Assembly: GCA_021397835.1 (NCBI GenBank)
Contig: JAJFZO010000862.1
Location: 62,001 to 126,000, forward strand
Source: Moringa oleifera
Taxonomy: Eukaryota > Streptophyta > Magnoliopsida > Brassicales > Moringaceae
Reading direction: 5' to 3'
DNA: 64,000 nucleotides
Under the pieces are notes generated by a model. That model was not told where the DNA came from. It did no database searches and was given only the letters and a program-made list of their open reading frames with translations. The stretch's first letter is position 1, and each line of letters begins with the position of its first letter. The position numbers and the translations under genes are program-made. Of the stretch, positions 38,680 through 50,235 are shown piece by piece.

Positions 38680-39078
38680 TCGTTGCCCACGTTTTTCCCA
38701 CCAATGAGGGCCTTGGCAGTAGGGTGTCAGGCTGGTCGTGTGGCTCGCTCGTTTCTAGACGCCAGACGATCGTGTCGTCGATCGCGGCGCGCAATGAGTC
38801 CTCCTAGGCAAGCCTGAGCATCGAGATCCAACCCAACGTCTGCCGCCTCGAGGGCATGCGATGAAGCACTCTGCATTCTCGAAATCTCCCTGACAATTTA
38901 GGCCTCACGTAGCATGAATCATGGCTTGCTTCGCCGCCCACAACATCGAGCTTGTCTAGCCACATCCCAGCTCATTATCCCACGATAATTCTCGCTTGGT
39001 TGCCCACGTTTTTCCCACCGATGAGTCCTTGGCAGTAGGGGTGCCCAGGCTGGCCGTATGGCTCGCTTGTTTTTTAAA
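38680..39078 (+). repeat. C/A-like chimeric monomer inside domain B
   Basis: After an indel-rich run at 38,680-38,805 (CTCGCTCGTTGCCC, GAGGGCCTTGG, GTAGGGTGTCAGG, CTAGACGCCAGACG) the sequence switches to AAGCCTGAGCATCG, CAACCCAACG, GATGAAGCACTCTGC, ATCATGGCTTGC, CAACATCGAGC, CACATCCCAGCTCATTAT and CCGATGAG with GTGCCCAGGC. These are type C or A states and none is typical of B. Type B flanks it on both sides, and the nearest type C domain starts 3.3 kb downstream. Only this one monomer is affected. Confidence 0.85.
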
Positions 39079-39122
39079 CGCCGTCCCGAAAAAAATCAAC
39101 GGGGGGGGAGGGGGGTTTGGGG
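39079..39122 (+). other. Aberrant A/G-homopolymer insertion
   Basis: Between GCTTGTTTTTTAAACG and GTCGTCGAGTCGCG the usual GGCCGACGATCGT is replaced by a longer foreign-looking string. It holds a run of A at about 39,089-39,095, eight G at 39,101-39,108, six G at 39,110-39,115, TTT, and four G at 39,119-39,122. No other monomer has anything like it. The G runs could in principle fold as a G-quadruplex. Homopolymer-rich junk at a read or contig join is an equally good explanation. Confidence 0.85.
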
Positions 39123-42100
39123 TCGTCGAGTCGCGTTGCGTAATTCATTCCGCCTCAGGCAAGCATGGGCGTCGAGATCCAACCCCACGTCTGCCGCCCA
39201 GAGGGCCTACGACGAAGCACTTCGCATGCTCGAAATCCCCCCAACAATTTGAACCTCACGTAGCATGCATCATCGTTAGCTTCGCCGCCCACACCATCGA
39301 GCTTGTCTAGCCATATCCCAGCACATTATCCCACGATAATTCTCGCTTCGTTGCCCACGTTTTACCCACCAATGAGGCCTTGGCAGTAGGGGTGCCGAGG
39401 CTGGCCGTCTGACTCGCTCGTTTTTAACGGCCGACGATCGTGACGTCGATCGCGCCGCATAATGAGTCTGCCTAGGCAAGCATGAGCGTCGAGATCTAAC
39501 CCCACGTCTGCCGCCCCGAGGGCCTACGAGGAAGCGCTCCGCATGCTTGAAATCCCCCCAACAATTTGGCACTCACGTAGCATGCATCATCGTGAGCTTC
39601 GCCGCCCACACCATCGAGATTGTCTAGCCAAATCCCAGCACATTATCCCACGATAATTCTCGCTTCGTTGCCCACGTTTTACCCACCAATGAGGCCTTGG
39701 CAGTAGGGGTGCCGAGGCTGGCCGTCTGGCTCGCTCGTTTTTAACGGCCGACGATCGTGTCGTCGATCGCGCTGCATAATGAGTCCGCCTAGGTAAGCAT
39801 GAGCGTCGAGATCCAACCCCACGTCTGCCGCCCCGAGGGCCTACGAGGAAGCTCTCCGCATGCTTGAAATCCCCCAACAATTTGGCACTCACGTAGCATG
39901 CATCATCGTGAGCTTCGCCACCCACACCATCGAGCTTGTCTAGCCATATCCCAGCACATTATCCCACGATTATTCTCGCTTCGTTGCCCAACTTTTTCCC
40001 ATCAATGAGGCGTTGACAGTAGGGGTGCCGAGGCTAGCCATGTGGCTCACTCGTTTCTAACGGCCGACGATCGTGTCGTCGATCGCGCTGCGCAATGAGT
40101 CCGCCTAGGCAAGCATGAGCGTCGAGATCCAACCCCACGTCTGCCGCCCCGAGGGCCTACGACGAAGCACTTCGCATGCTCAAAATCCCCCCAACAATTT
40201 GACCCTCACGTAGCATGCATCATCGTGAGCTTCGCCGCCCATACCATCGAGCTTGTCCAGCCATATCCCAGCACATTATCCCATGATTATTCTCACTTCG
40301 TTGCCCACGTTTTTCCCACCAATGAGGCCTTGGCAGTAGGGGTGCCAAGGCTGGCCGTCTGGCTCGCTTATTTTTAATGGCCGACGATCGTGTCGTCGAT
40401 CGCGCTGCATAATGAGTCCGCCTAGGCAAGCATGAGCGTCGAGATCCAACCCCACGTCTGCCCCCTCAAGGGCCTGCGAGGAAGCACTACGCATTCTCGA
40501 AATCCCCCCAACCATTTGGCTCTCGTGTAGCATGCATCATCGTTAGCTTCGCCGCCCACACAATCGAGCTTGTCTAGCCAAATCCCAGCACATTATCCCA
40601 CGACTATTCTCGCTTCATTGCCCACAATTTTCCCACCAATGATGCCTTGGCAGTAGGGGTGCCGAGGCTGGCTGTGTGGCTCGCTCGTTTCTAACGGCCG
40701 ACGATCGTGTCGTCGATCGCGCTGCGCAATGAGTCCGCCTAGGCAAGCATGAGCGTCGAGATCCAACCCCACGTCTACCGCCCCGAGGGCCTACGACGAA
40801 GCACTCCGCATGCTCAAAATCCCCCCAACAATTTGACCCTCACGTAACATGCATCATCGTGAGCTTCGCCGCCCACACCATCGAGCTTGTCCAGCCATAT
40901 CCCAGCACATTATCCCACGAATATTCTTGCTTCGTTGCCCACGTTTTTCCCACCAATGAGGCCTTGGCAGTTGGGGTGCCAAGGCTGGCCGTCTGGCTCG
41001 CTCATTTTTAATGGCCGACGATCGTGTCGTCGATCGCGCTGCATAATGAGTCCGCCTAGGCAAGCATGAGCGTCGAGATCCAACCCCACGTCTGCCACCC
41101 CGAGGGCCTACGAGGAAGCGCTTCGCATGCTCGAAATCCCCCCAACAATTTCGCCCTCACGTAGCATGCATCATCGTGAGCTTCACCGCCCACACCATCG
41201 AGCTTGTCTAGCCATATCCCAGCACATTATCCCACGATAATTCTCTCTTCGTTGCCCACGTTTTACCCACCAATGAGGCCTTGGCAGTAGGGGTGCCGAG
41301 GCGGGCCGTCTGGCTCGCTCGTTTTTAACGGCCGACGATCGTGTCATCGATCGAGCTGCATAATGAGTCCGCCTAGGCAAGCATGAGCGTCGAGATCCAA
41401 CCCCACGTCTGCCACCCCGAGGGCCTACGAGGAAGCGCTCCGCATGCTCGAAATCCCCCCAACAATTTCGCCCTCACGTAGCATGCATCATCGTGAGCTT
41501 CACCGCCCACACCATCGAGCTTGTCTAGCCATATCCCAGCACATTATCCCACGATAATTCTCGCTTCGTTGCCCACGTTTTACCCACCAATGAGGCCTTG
41601 GCAGTTGGGGTGCCAAGGCTGGCCGTCTGGCTCGCTCATTTTTAATGGCCGACGATCGTGTCGTCGATCGCGCTGCATAATGAGTCCGCCTAGGCAAGCA
41701 TGAGCGTCGAGATCCAACCCCACGTCTGCCACCCCGAGGGCCTACGAGGAAGCGCTCCGCATGCTCGAAATCCCCCCAACAATTTCGCCCTCACGTAGCA
41801 TGCATCATCGTGAGCTTCACCGCCCACACCATCGAGCTTGTCTAGCCATATCCCAGCACATTATCCCACGATTATTCTCGCTTCGTTGCCCACGTTTTTC
41901 CCATCAATGAGGCCTTGACAGTAGGGGTGCCGAGGCTAGCCATGTGGCTCACTCGTTTTTAACGGCCGACGATCGTGTCATCGATCGAGCTGCATAATGA
42001 GTCCGCCTAGGCAAGCATGAGCGTCGAGATCCAACCCCACGTCTGCCGCCCCGAGGGCCTACGAGGAAGCGCTCCGCATGCTCGAAATCCCCCCAACAAT

Positions 42101-42355
42101 TTGGCCCTCACGTAGCATGCATCATCGTGAGCTTCACCGCCCACACCATCGAGCTTGTCTAGCCATATCCAAGCACATTATCCCACGATAATTCTCGCTT
42201 CGTTGCCCACGTTTTACCCACCAATGAGGCCTTGGCAGTAGGGGTGCCGAGGCGGGCCGTCTGGCTCGCTCGTTTTTAACGGCCGATGATCGTGTCATCG
42301 ATCGAGCTGCATAATGAGTCCGCCTAGGCAAGCATGAGCGTCGAGATCTAACCCC
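39123..42355 (+). repeat. Satellite domain B, second part (about 10 monomers)
   Basis: Regular type B resumes after the insertion. Many copies belong to the GATAATTCTCGC plus GTTTTACCC subtype. Local steps are visible: GGCAGTTGGGGTGCC at 40,967 and 41,601 (634 bp), and the GGCGGGCCGTCTGG / GTCATCGATCGAGC monomer at about 41,183-41,380 and 42,134-42,331 (951 bp). The domain ends abruptly near 42,356. Confidence 0.85.
39200..39985 (+). repeat. 14-monomer-step duplication in domain B, second pair, copy 2
   Basis: This is the partner of 34,730-35,510. It starts immediately after the chimeric monomer and G-rich insertion, as if normal B sequence resumes exactly there. It ends near 39,985, where the next monomer changes to CCCATCAATGAGGCGTTGACAG. 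Confidence 0.83.
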
Positions 42356-42470
42356 ACGTCTGCTGCCACGAGCGCCTGCGATGAAGCACTCTGCATGCTC
42401 GAAATCCCCCTAACAATTTGGCCCACACATAGCATGCATCATGGTTTGCTTCGCCGCACACAACATCGGG

Positions 42471-45007
42471 CTTCTCTAGCCACATCCCAGCTCATTATCC
42501 TACTATTACTCTCGCTTCGTTGCCCACGTTTTTCCCACCGATGAGGCCATGGCAGCAGGAGTGCCCAGGCTGGCCGTGTGGCTCGCTCGTTGCTAACGGC
42601 CGACGATAATGTCGACGACCACGCTGCGCAACGAGTCCGCCTAGGCAATCCTGAGCGTCGAGATCAAACCCCACATCTGTCGCCTCGATGGCCTACGATG
42701 AAGCACTTCGCATGCCTTAAATCCCCCCAATAATTTGGCGTTCACGTAGCATGCATCATCGTTAGCTTCGCCCCCTACACCATTGAGCTTGTCTAACCAC
42801 ATCCCAACTCAATATCCCACGATTGTTCTTGCTTCATTGCCCACGTTTTTCCCACCGATGAGGCCATGGCAGCAGGGGTGCCCAGGCTGGCCGTGTGGCT
42901 CGCTCGTTGCTAACGACCGACGATCGTGTCTTCGATCGTGCTGCGCAACGAGTCCGCCTAGCCAAGCCTGAGCGTCGAGATCCAACCCCACGTCTACCGC
43001 CTCAAGGGCATGTGAAGAAGCACTCCTCAAGCTCGAAATCGCCGCAACGATTTGGCCCTCGCATAGCATGCATCATCGTTAGCTTCGCCGCCCACACCAT
43101 CGAGCTTGTCTAGCCACATCCCAGCTCATTATCCCACAATTATTCTCGCTTCGTTGCCCATGTTCTTCCCCTTGATGAGGCCTTGGCAGTAGGGGTGCCC
43201 AGGCTGGCCATGCTGCTCGCTCGTTGCTAACAGCCGACGATAGTGTCATCGATCGCGCTGCCCAACGAGTCCACCTAGGCAAGCATGAGCGTCGTGACCC
43301 AACCCCACGTCTGCCGCCTCGAGGGTCTGCGATGAAGCACTCCGCATGCTAAAAATCTCCCCAACAATTTGGCCCTCACGTAGCATGTATCATGGTTTGC
43401 TTTGCCGCCCACAACATCGAGCTTGTCTAGCCACATCCCAGCTCATTATCTTACGATTATTCTCGCTTCATTGCCCACGTTTTTCCCACCGATGAGGCCT
43501 TGGCAGCGGGGGTGCCCAAGCTGGCCGTGTGGCTCGCTCGTTGCTAACGGCTGACGATGGTGTCGTCGATCGCGCTGCGCAACGAGTCCGCCTAGGCAAG
43601 CCTGAGCGTCGAGATCCAACCCCACGTCTGCCGCCTTGAGGGCCTACGATGAAGCACTTCGTATGCTCGAAATCCCCCCAATAATTTGGCCTTCACGTAG
43701 CACGCATCATCGTTTACTTTCGCCCCCCACACCATCGAGCTTGTCTAGCCTCATCCCAGCTCATTATCCCACGATTACTCTCGCTTCTTTGCCCACATTT
43801 TTCCCTCCGATGGGGCCTTGGCAGCAGGGGTGCCCAGGCTGGCTGTGTGGGTCGCTCATTGCTAACGGCCAACAATCGCGTCGTCGATCGCGCTGCGCAA
43901 CGAGTTCGCCTAGGCAAGCCTTAGCGTCGAGATCCAACCCAACGTCTGCTGCCTCGAGGGCCTACGACGAAGCAGTTCGCATGCTCGAAATCCCCCCAAC
44001 GATTTTGCCCTCACGTAGCATGCATCATCGTTAGCTTCGCCGCCCACACCATCGAGCTTGTCTAGCCACATCCCAGCTCATTATCACACGATTATTCTCC
44101 CTTCGTTGTCCACGTTTTTCCCACCGATGAGGCCTTGGCAGTAGGGGTGACCAGGCTGGCCGTGTGGCTCGCTCGTTGCTAACAGCCGACGATAGTGTCG
44201 TCGATCACGCTGCCCAACGAGTCCACCTAGGCAAGCTTGAGCGTCGAGATCCAACCCCACGTCTGCTGCCACGAGGGCCTGCGATGAAGCACTCTCCATG
44301 CTCCAAATCCCCCAAACAATTTGGCCCACACATAGCATGCATCATGGTTTGCTTTGTCGCCCACAACATCGGCCTTCTCTAGCCACATCCCAGCTCATTA
44401 TCCTACTATTATTCTCGCTTCGTTGCCCACGTTTTTCCCACCGATGAGGCCTTGGCAGCAGGGGTGCCCAGGCTGGCCGTGTTGCTCGCTCGTTGCTAAC
44501 TACCGACGATAATGTCGACCATCACGCTGCGCAACGAGTTCGCCTAGGCAAGCCTGAGCGTCGAGATCAAACCCCACATCTGTCGCCTCGATGGCCTACG
44601 ATGAAGCACTTCGCATGCTTGAAATCCCCCCAATAATTTGGCGTTCACGTAGCATGCATCATCGTTAGCTTCGCCTCCTACACCATTGAGCTTGTCTAGC
44701 CACATCCCAACTCATTATCCCACGATTGTTCTTGCTTCATTGCCCACGTTTTTCCCACAGATGAGGCCTTGGCAGTAGGGGTGACCAGGCTGGCCGTGTG
44801 GTTCGCTCGTTGCTAACAGCCGACGATAGTGTCGTCGATCACGTTGCCCAACGAGTCCACTTAGGCAAACTTGAGCGTCGAGATTCAACCCCACGTCTGC
44901 TGCCACGAGGCCCTGCGATGAAGCACTCTGCATGCTCGAAATCCCACAAACAATTTGGCCCACACATAGTATGCATCATGGTTTGCTTCGCCGCACACAA
45001 CATCGGG
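42471..45007 (+). repeat. Eight-monomer higher-order repeat in domain C, unit 1
   Basis: Eight monomers recur in the same order at 45,008-47,544, offset about 2,537-2,539 bp. Marker series: CTTCTCTAGCC with CCTACTATTA; CAACTCAATATCCC with GATTGTTCTTGC; TCCTCAAGCTCGAAATCG; CCCCTTGATGAGG; ATGTATCATGGTTTGC with ATCTTACG; TTTACTTTCGCCCC with TTTCCCTC; GAAGCAGTTCGC; and GTGACCAGGC. Keeping eight different monomers in order is strong evidence for a true higher-order unit. Confidence 0.87.
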
Positions 45008-47544
45008 CTTCTCTAGCCACATCCCAGCTCATTATCCTACTATTATTCTCGCTTCGTTGCCCACGTTTTTCCCACCGATGAGGCCTTGGCAGTAGGGGTG
45101 CCCAGGCTGGCCGTGTGGCTCGCTCGTTGCTAACGGCCGACGATAATGTCGACCATCACGCTGCGCAACGAGTCCGCCTAGGCAAGCCTGAGCGTCGAGA
45201 TCAAACCCCACATCTGTCGCCTCGATGGCCTACGATGAAGCACTTCGCATGCTTGAAATCCCCCCAATAATTTGGCGTTCACGTAGCATGCATCATCATT
45301 AGCTTCGCCTCCTACACCATTGATCTTGTCTAGCCACATCCCAACTCAATATCCCACGATTGTTCTTGCTTCATTGCCCACGTTTTTCCCACCGATGAGG
45401 CCATGGCAGCAGGGGTGCCCAGGCTGGCCGTGTGGCTCGCTCGTTGCTAACGGCCGACGATCGTGTGTCTTCGATCGTGCTGCGCAACGAGTCCGCCTAG
45501 CAAAGCCTGAGCGTCGAGATCCAACCCTACGTCTACCGCCTCAAGGGCATGTGAAGAAGCACTCCTCAAGCTCGAAATCGCCCCAACGATTTGGCCCTCG
45601 CATAGCATGCATCATCGTTAGCTTCGCCGCCCATACCATCGAGCTTGTCTAGCCACATCCCAGCTCATTATCCCACGATTATTCTCGCTTCGTTGCCCAC
45701 ATTTTTCCCCTTGATGAGGCCTTGGCAGTAGGGGTGCCCAGGCTGGCCATGCTACTCGCTCGTTGCTAACAGTCGACGATAGTGTCATCGATCACGCTGC
45801 CCAACGAGTCCACCTAGGCAAGCATGAGCGTCGTGACCCAACCCCACGTCTGCCGCCTCGAGGGTCTGCGATGAAGCACTCCGCATGCTCAAAATCCCCA
45901 CAACAATTTGGCCCTCACGTAGCATGTATCATGGTTTGCTTTGCCGCCCACAACATCGAGCTTGTCTAGCCACATCCCAGCTCATTATCTTACGATTATT
46001 CTCGCTTCATTGCCCACGTTTTTCCCACCGATGAGGCCTTGGCAGCAGGGGTGCCCAAGCTGGCCGTGTGGCTCGCTCGTTGCTAACGGCTGACGATGGT
46101 GTCGTCGATCGCGCTGCGCAACGAGTCCGCCTAGGCAAGCCTGAGCGTCGAGATCCAACCCCACGTCTGCCGCCTTGAGGGCCTACGATGAAGCACTTCG
46201 TATGCTCAAAATCCCCCCAATAATTTGGCCTTCACGTAGCATGCATCATCGTTTACTTTCGCCCCACACACCATCGAGCTTGTCTAGCCTCATCCCAGCT
46301 CATTATCCCACGATTACTCTCGCTTCTTTGCCCACATTTTTCCCTCTGATGAGGCCTTGGCAGCAGGGGTGCCCAGGCTGGCTGTGTGGGTCGCTCATTG
46401 CTAACAGCCAACGATCGCGTCGTCGATCGCGCTGCGCAACGAGTTCGCCTAGGCAAGCCTGAGCGTCGAGATCCAACCCAACGTCTGCTGCCTCGAGGGC
46501 CTACAACGAAGCAGTTCGCATGCTCGAAATCCCCCCAACGATTTTGCCCTCACGTAGCATGCATCATCGTTAGCTTCGCCGCCCACACCATCGAGCTTGT
46601 CTAGCCACATCCCAGCTCATTATCTCACGATTATTCTCGCTTCGTTGTCCACGTTTTTCCCACCGATGAGGCCTTGGCAGTAGGGGTGACCAGGCTGGCC
46701 GTGTGGCTCGCTCGTTGCTAACAGCCGACGATAGTGTCGTCGATCACACTGCCCAACGAGTCCACCTTGGCAAGCTTGAGCGTCGAGATTCAACCCCACG
46801 TCTGCTGCCACGAGGGCCTGCGATGAAGCACTCTCCATGCTCCAAATCCCCCAAACAATTTGGCCCACACATAGCATGCATCATGGTTTGCTTTGTCGCC
46901 CACAACATCGGCCTTCTCTAGCCACATCCCAGCTCATTATCCTACTATTATTCTCGCTTCGTTGCCCACGTTTTTCCCACCGATGAGGCCTTGGCAGCAG
47001 GGGTGCCCAGGCTGGCCGTGTTGCTCGCTCGTTGCTAACGGCCGACGATAATGTCGTCGATCATGCTGCGCAACGAGTCCGCCTACGCAAGCCTGAGCGT
47101 CGAGATCCAACCCCACATCTGTCGCCTCGATGGCCTACGATGAAGCACTTTGCATGCTTGAAATCCCCCCAATAATTTGGCCTTTACGTAGCATGCATCA
47201 TCGTTAGTTTCGCCCCCTACACCATCGAGCTTGTCTAGCCAAATCCCAGCTCATTATCCCACGATTATTCTCGCTTCGTTGCCCACGTTTTTCCCACCGA
47301 TGAGGCCTTGGCAGTAGGGGTGACCAGGCTGGCCGTGTGGCTCGCTCGTTACTAACAGTCGACGATAGTGTCGTCGATCACGCTGCCCAACGAGTCCACC
47401 TAGGCAAGCTTGAGCGTCGAGATTCAACCCCACGTCTGCTGCCACGAGGGCCTGCAATGAAGCACTCTCCATGCTCCAAATCCCCCAAACAATTTGGCCC
47501 ACACATAGCATGCATCATGGTTTGCTTTGTCGCCCACAACATCG
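45008..47544 (+). repeat. Eight-monomer higher-order repeat in domain C, unit 2
   Basis: This is the second unit of the octamer, following unit 1 directly. It repeats the full marker order, with small differences such as GTGTGTCTTCG for GTGTCTTCG at about 45,465 and CCACACACC for CCCCACACC at about 46,263. After about 46,620 the last two monomers begin to amplify as a dimer. Confidence 0.86.
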
Positions 47545-48835
47545 GCCTTCTCTAGCCACATCCCAGCTCATTATCCTACTGTTATTCTCACTTCGTTGCC
47601 CACGTTTCCCCACCAATGAGGCCTTGGCAGTAGGGCTGCCAAGGCTGGCCGTGTGGCTCGCTCGTTGCTAACGGCCGACGATAATGTCGTAGATCACGCT
47701 GCGCAACGAGTCCGCCTACGCAAGCCTGAGCGTCGAGATCTAACCCCACATCTGTCGCCTCGATGGCCTACGATGAAGCACTTCGCATGCTTGAAATCCC
47801 CCAATAATTTGGCCTTTACGTAGCATGCATCATCGTTAGCTTCGCCCACTACACCATCGAGCTTTTCTAGCCAAATCCCAGCTCATTATCCCACGATTAT
47901 TCTCGCTTCGTTGCCCACGTTTTTCCCACAGATGAGGCCTTGGCAGTAGGGGTAACAAGGCTGGCCGTGTGGCTCGCTCGTTGCTAACAGCCGACGATAG
48001 TGTCGTCGATCACGTTGCCCAATATGTCCACCTAGGCAAGCTTGAGCGTCGAGATCCAACCCCACGTCTGCTGCCACGAGGCCCTGCGATGAAGCACCCT
48101 GCATGCTCGAAATCCCCCAAACAATTTGGCCTACACATAGCATGCATCATGGTTTGCTTCGCCGCCCATAACATCGGGCTTCTCTAGCCACATCCCAACT
48201 CATTATCCTACTATTATTCTCACTTCGTTGCCCACGTTTCTCCCATCGATGAGGCCTTGGCAGTAGGGGTGCCCAGGTTGGCCGTGTGGCTCGCTCGTTG
48301 CTAACGGCCGACGATAATGTCGTCGTTCACGCTGCGCAACGAGTCCGCCTACGCAAGCCTGAGCGTCGAGATCCATCCCCACATCTGTCGCCTCGATGGC
48401 CTACGATGAAGCACTTCGCATGCTTGAAATCCCCCAATATTTGGCGTTTACGTAGCATGCATCATCGTTAGCTTCGCCCCCAACACTATCGAGCTTGTCT
48501 AGCCACATCCTAGCTCATTATCCCACGATTATTCTCGCTTCGTTGCCCACGTTTTTCCCACCGATGAGGCCTTGGTAGTAGGGGTGACCAGGCTAGCCGT
48601 GTGGCTCGCTCGTTGCTAACAGCCGACGATAGTGTCGTCGATCACGTTGCCCAATGTGTCCACCTGGGCAAGCTTGAGCGTCGAGATCCAACCCCACGTC
48701 TGCTGCCACGAGGCCCTGCGATGAAGCACTCTGCATGCTCGAAATCCCCCAAACAATTTGGCCCACACATAGCATGCATCATGGTTTGCTTCGCCGCCCA
48801 CAACATCGGCCTTCTTTAGCCACATCCCAGCTCAT
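46620..48835 (+). repeat. Two-monomer higher-order repeat in domain C
   Basis: The monomer with GTGACCAGG (or GTAACAAGG), ACAGCCGACGATAGTG, CAAGCTTGAGCG and GCTGCCACGAGG recurs with its right edge at 46,703, 47,337, 47,969 and 48,601, steps of 634, 632 and 632 bp. It alternates with a monomer marked ACGATAATGTCG and GCCTACGCAAGC. A similar pair is already present at 44,164 and 44,798, so the dimer seems to have expanded from the end of the octamer. Confidence 0.82.
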
Positions 48836-50199
48836 TATCCTACTATTATTCTCACTTCGTTGCCCACGTTTTTCCCACCGATGAGGCCTTGGCAGCAGGG
48901 GTGCCCAGGCTGGCCGTGTTGCTCGCCCGTTGCTAACGGCCGACGATAATGTCGTCGATCATGCTGCGCAACGAGTCCGCCTACGCAAGCCTGAGCGTCG
49001 AGATCCAACCCCACATCTGTCGCCTCGATGGCCTACGATGAAGCACTTCGAATGGTTGAAATCCCCCCAATAATTTGGCGTTCACGTAGCATGTATCATG
49101 GTTTGCTTTGCCGCCCACAACATCGAGCTTCTCTAGCCACATCCCAGCTCATTATCTTACGATTATTCTCGCTTCATTGCCCAAGTTTTTCCCACCGATG
49201 AGGCCTTGGCAGCAGGGGTGCCCAAGCTGGCCGTGTGGCTCGCTCATTGTTAACGGCTGACGATGGTGTCGTCGATCGCGCTGCGCAACGAGTCCTCCTA
49301 GGCAAGCCTGAGCGTCGAGATCCAACCCCACGTCTGCCGCCTCGAAGGCCTACGATGAAGCACTTCGTATGCTCGAAATCCCCCAAATAATTTGGCCTTC
49401 ACGTAGCATGCATCATCGTTTACTTTCGGCCCCCACACCTTCGAGCTTGTCTAGCCACATCCTAGCTCATTATCCCACGATTACCCTCGCTTTCTTGCCC
49501 ACATTTTTCCCTCCGATGAGGCCTTGGCTGCAGGGGTGCCCAGGCTGGCTCTGTGGCTCGCTCGTTGCTAACGGCCAACGATCGCGTCGTCGATTGCGCT
49601 GCGCAACGAGTTCGCCTAGGCAAGCCTGAGCGTCGAGATCCAACCCAACATCTGCTGCCTCGAGGGCCTACAACGAAGCAGTTCGCATGCTCGAAATCCC
49701 CCCAACGATTTTGCCCTCACGTAGCATGCATCATCGTTAACTTCGTCGCCCACACCATCGAGCTTGTCTAGCCACATCCCAGCTCATTATCCCACGATTA
49801 TTCTCGCTTCTTTGCCCACGTTTTTCCCACCGATGAGGCCTTGGTAGTAGGGGTGACCAGGCTGGCCGTGTGGCTCGTTCGTTTCTAACAGCCGACGACA
49901 GTGTCGTCGATCACGTTGCCCAACGAGTCCACCTAGGCAAGCTTGAGCGTCGAGATCCAACCCCACGTCTGCTGCCACGAGGGCCTGCGATGAAGCACTC
50001 TGCATGCTCGAAATCCCCCTAACTATTTGGCCCACACATAGCATGCATCATGGTTTGCTTCGCCGCACACAACATCGGGCTTCTCTAGCCACATCCCAGC
50101 TCATTATCCCACGATTACTCTCGCTTCTTTGCCCACATTTTTCCCTCCGATGAGGCCTTGGCAGCAGGGGTGCCTAGGCTGGCTGTGTGGCTCGCTCGT

Positions 50200-50235
50200 T
50201 GCTAACGGCCAACGATCGCGTCTAACTAGGCAAGT
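50200..50235 (+). other. 24-bp net deletion with small insertion
   Basis: Expected sequence runs GATCGCGTCGTCGATCGCGC and on to GTTCGCCTAGGCAAG. Here GATCGCGTC is followed by TAACTAGGCAAG, a net loss of 24 bp with TAAC at the junction. The right part changes subtype (CAAGTATGAGCATCG), so the junction may join two different monomers. Confidence 0.7.

Larger units (their letters stand above)
11736..38805 (+). repeat. Satellite domain B, main block (about 85 monomers)
   Basis: Copies carry CCAATGAGG, GTGCCGAGGCTGGCC, CGTCTGGCTCGCTCG, GTTTTTAACGG or GTTTCTAACGG, GATCGTGTCGTCGATCG, CTGCATAATGAG or CTGCGCAATGAG, and CAGCACATTAT or CAACACATTAT. Linked subtypes recur. One pairs GATAATTCTCGC with GTTTTACCC. 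One ends GGTTCTCGTGTAGC with GAAATTCCCCC. One (called K here) has GCCAACATTTTTCC with CTTGTCAGTAGGGG. The domain contains most of the recent duplications and nearly all the indel-rich segments of the window. Confidence 0.9.

Noticed and set aside
39101..39122. A real regulatory G-quadruplex
   Set aside because: It occurs once, next to indel-rich sequence and beside no gene. An artefact or repair scar is more likely, so it is listed only as an anomaly.
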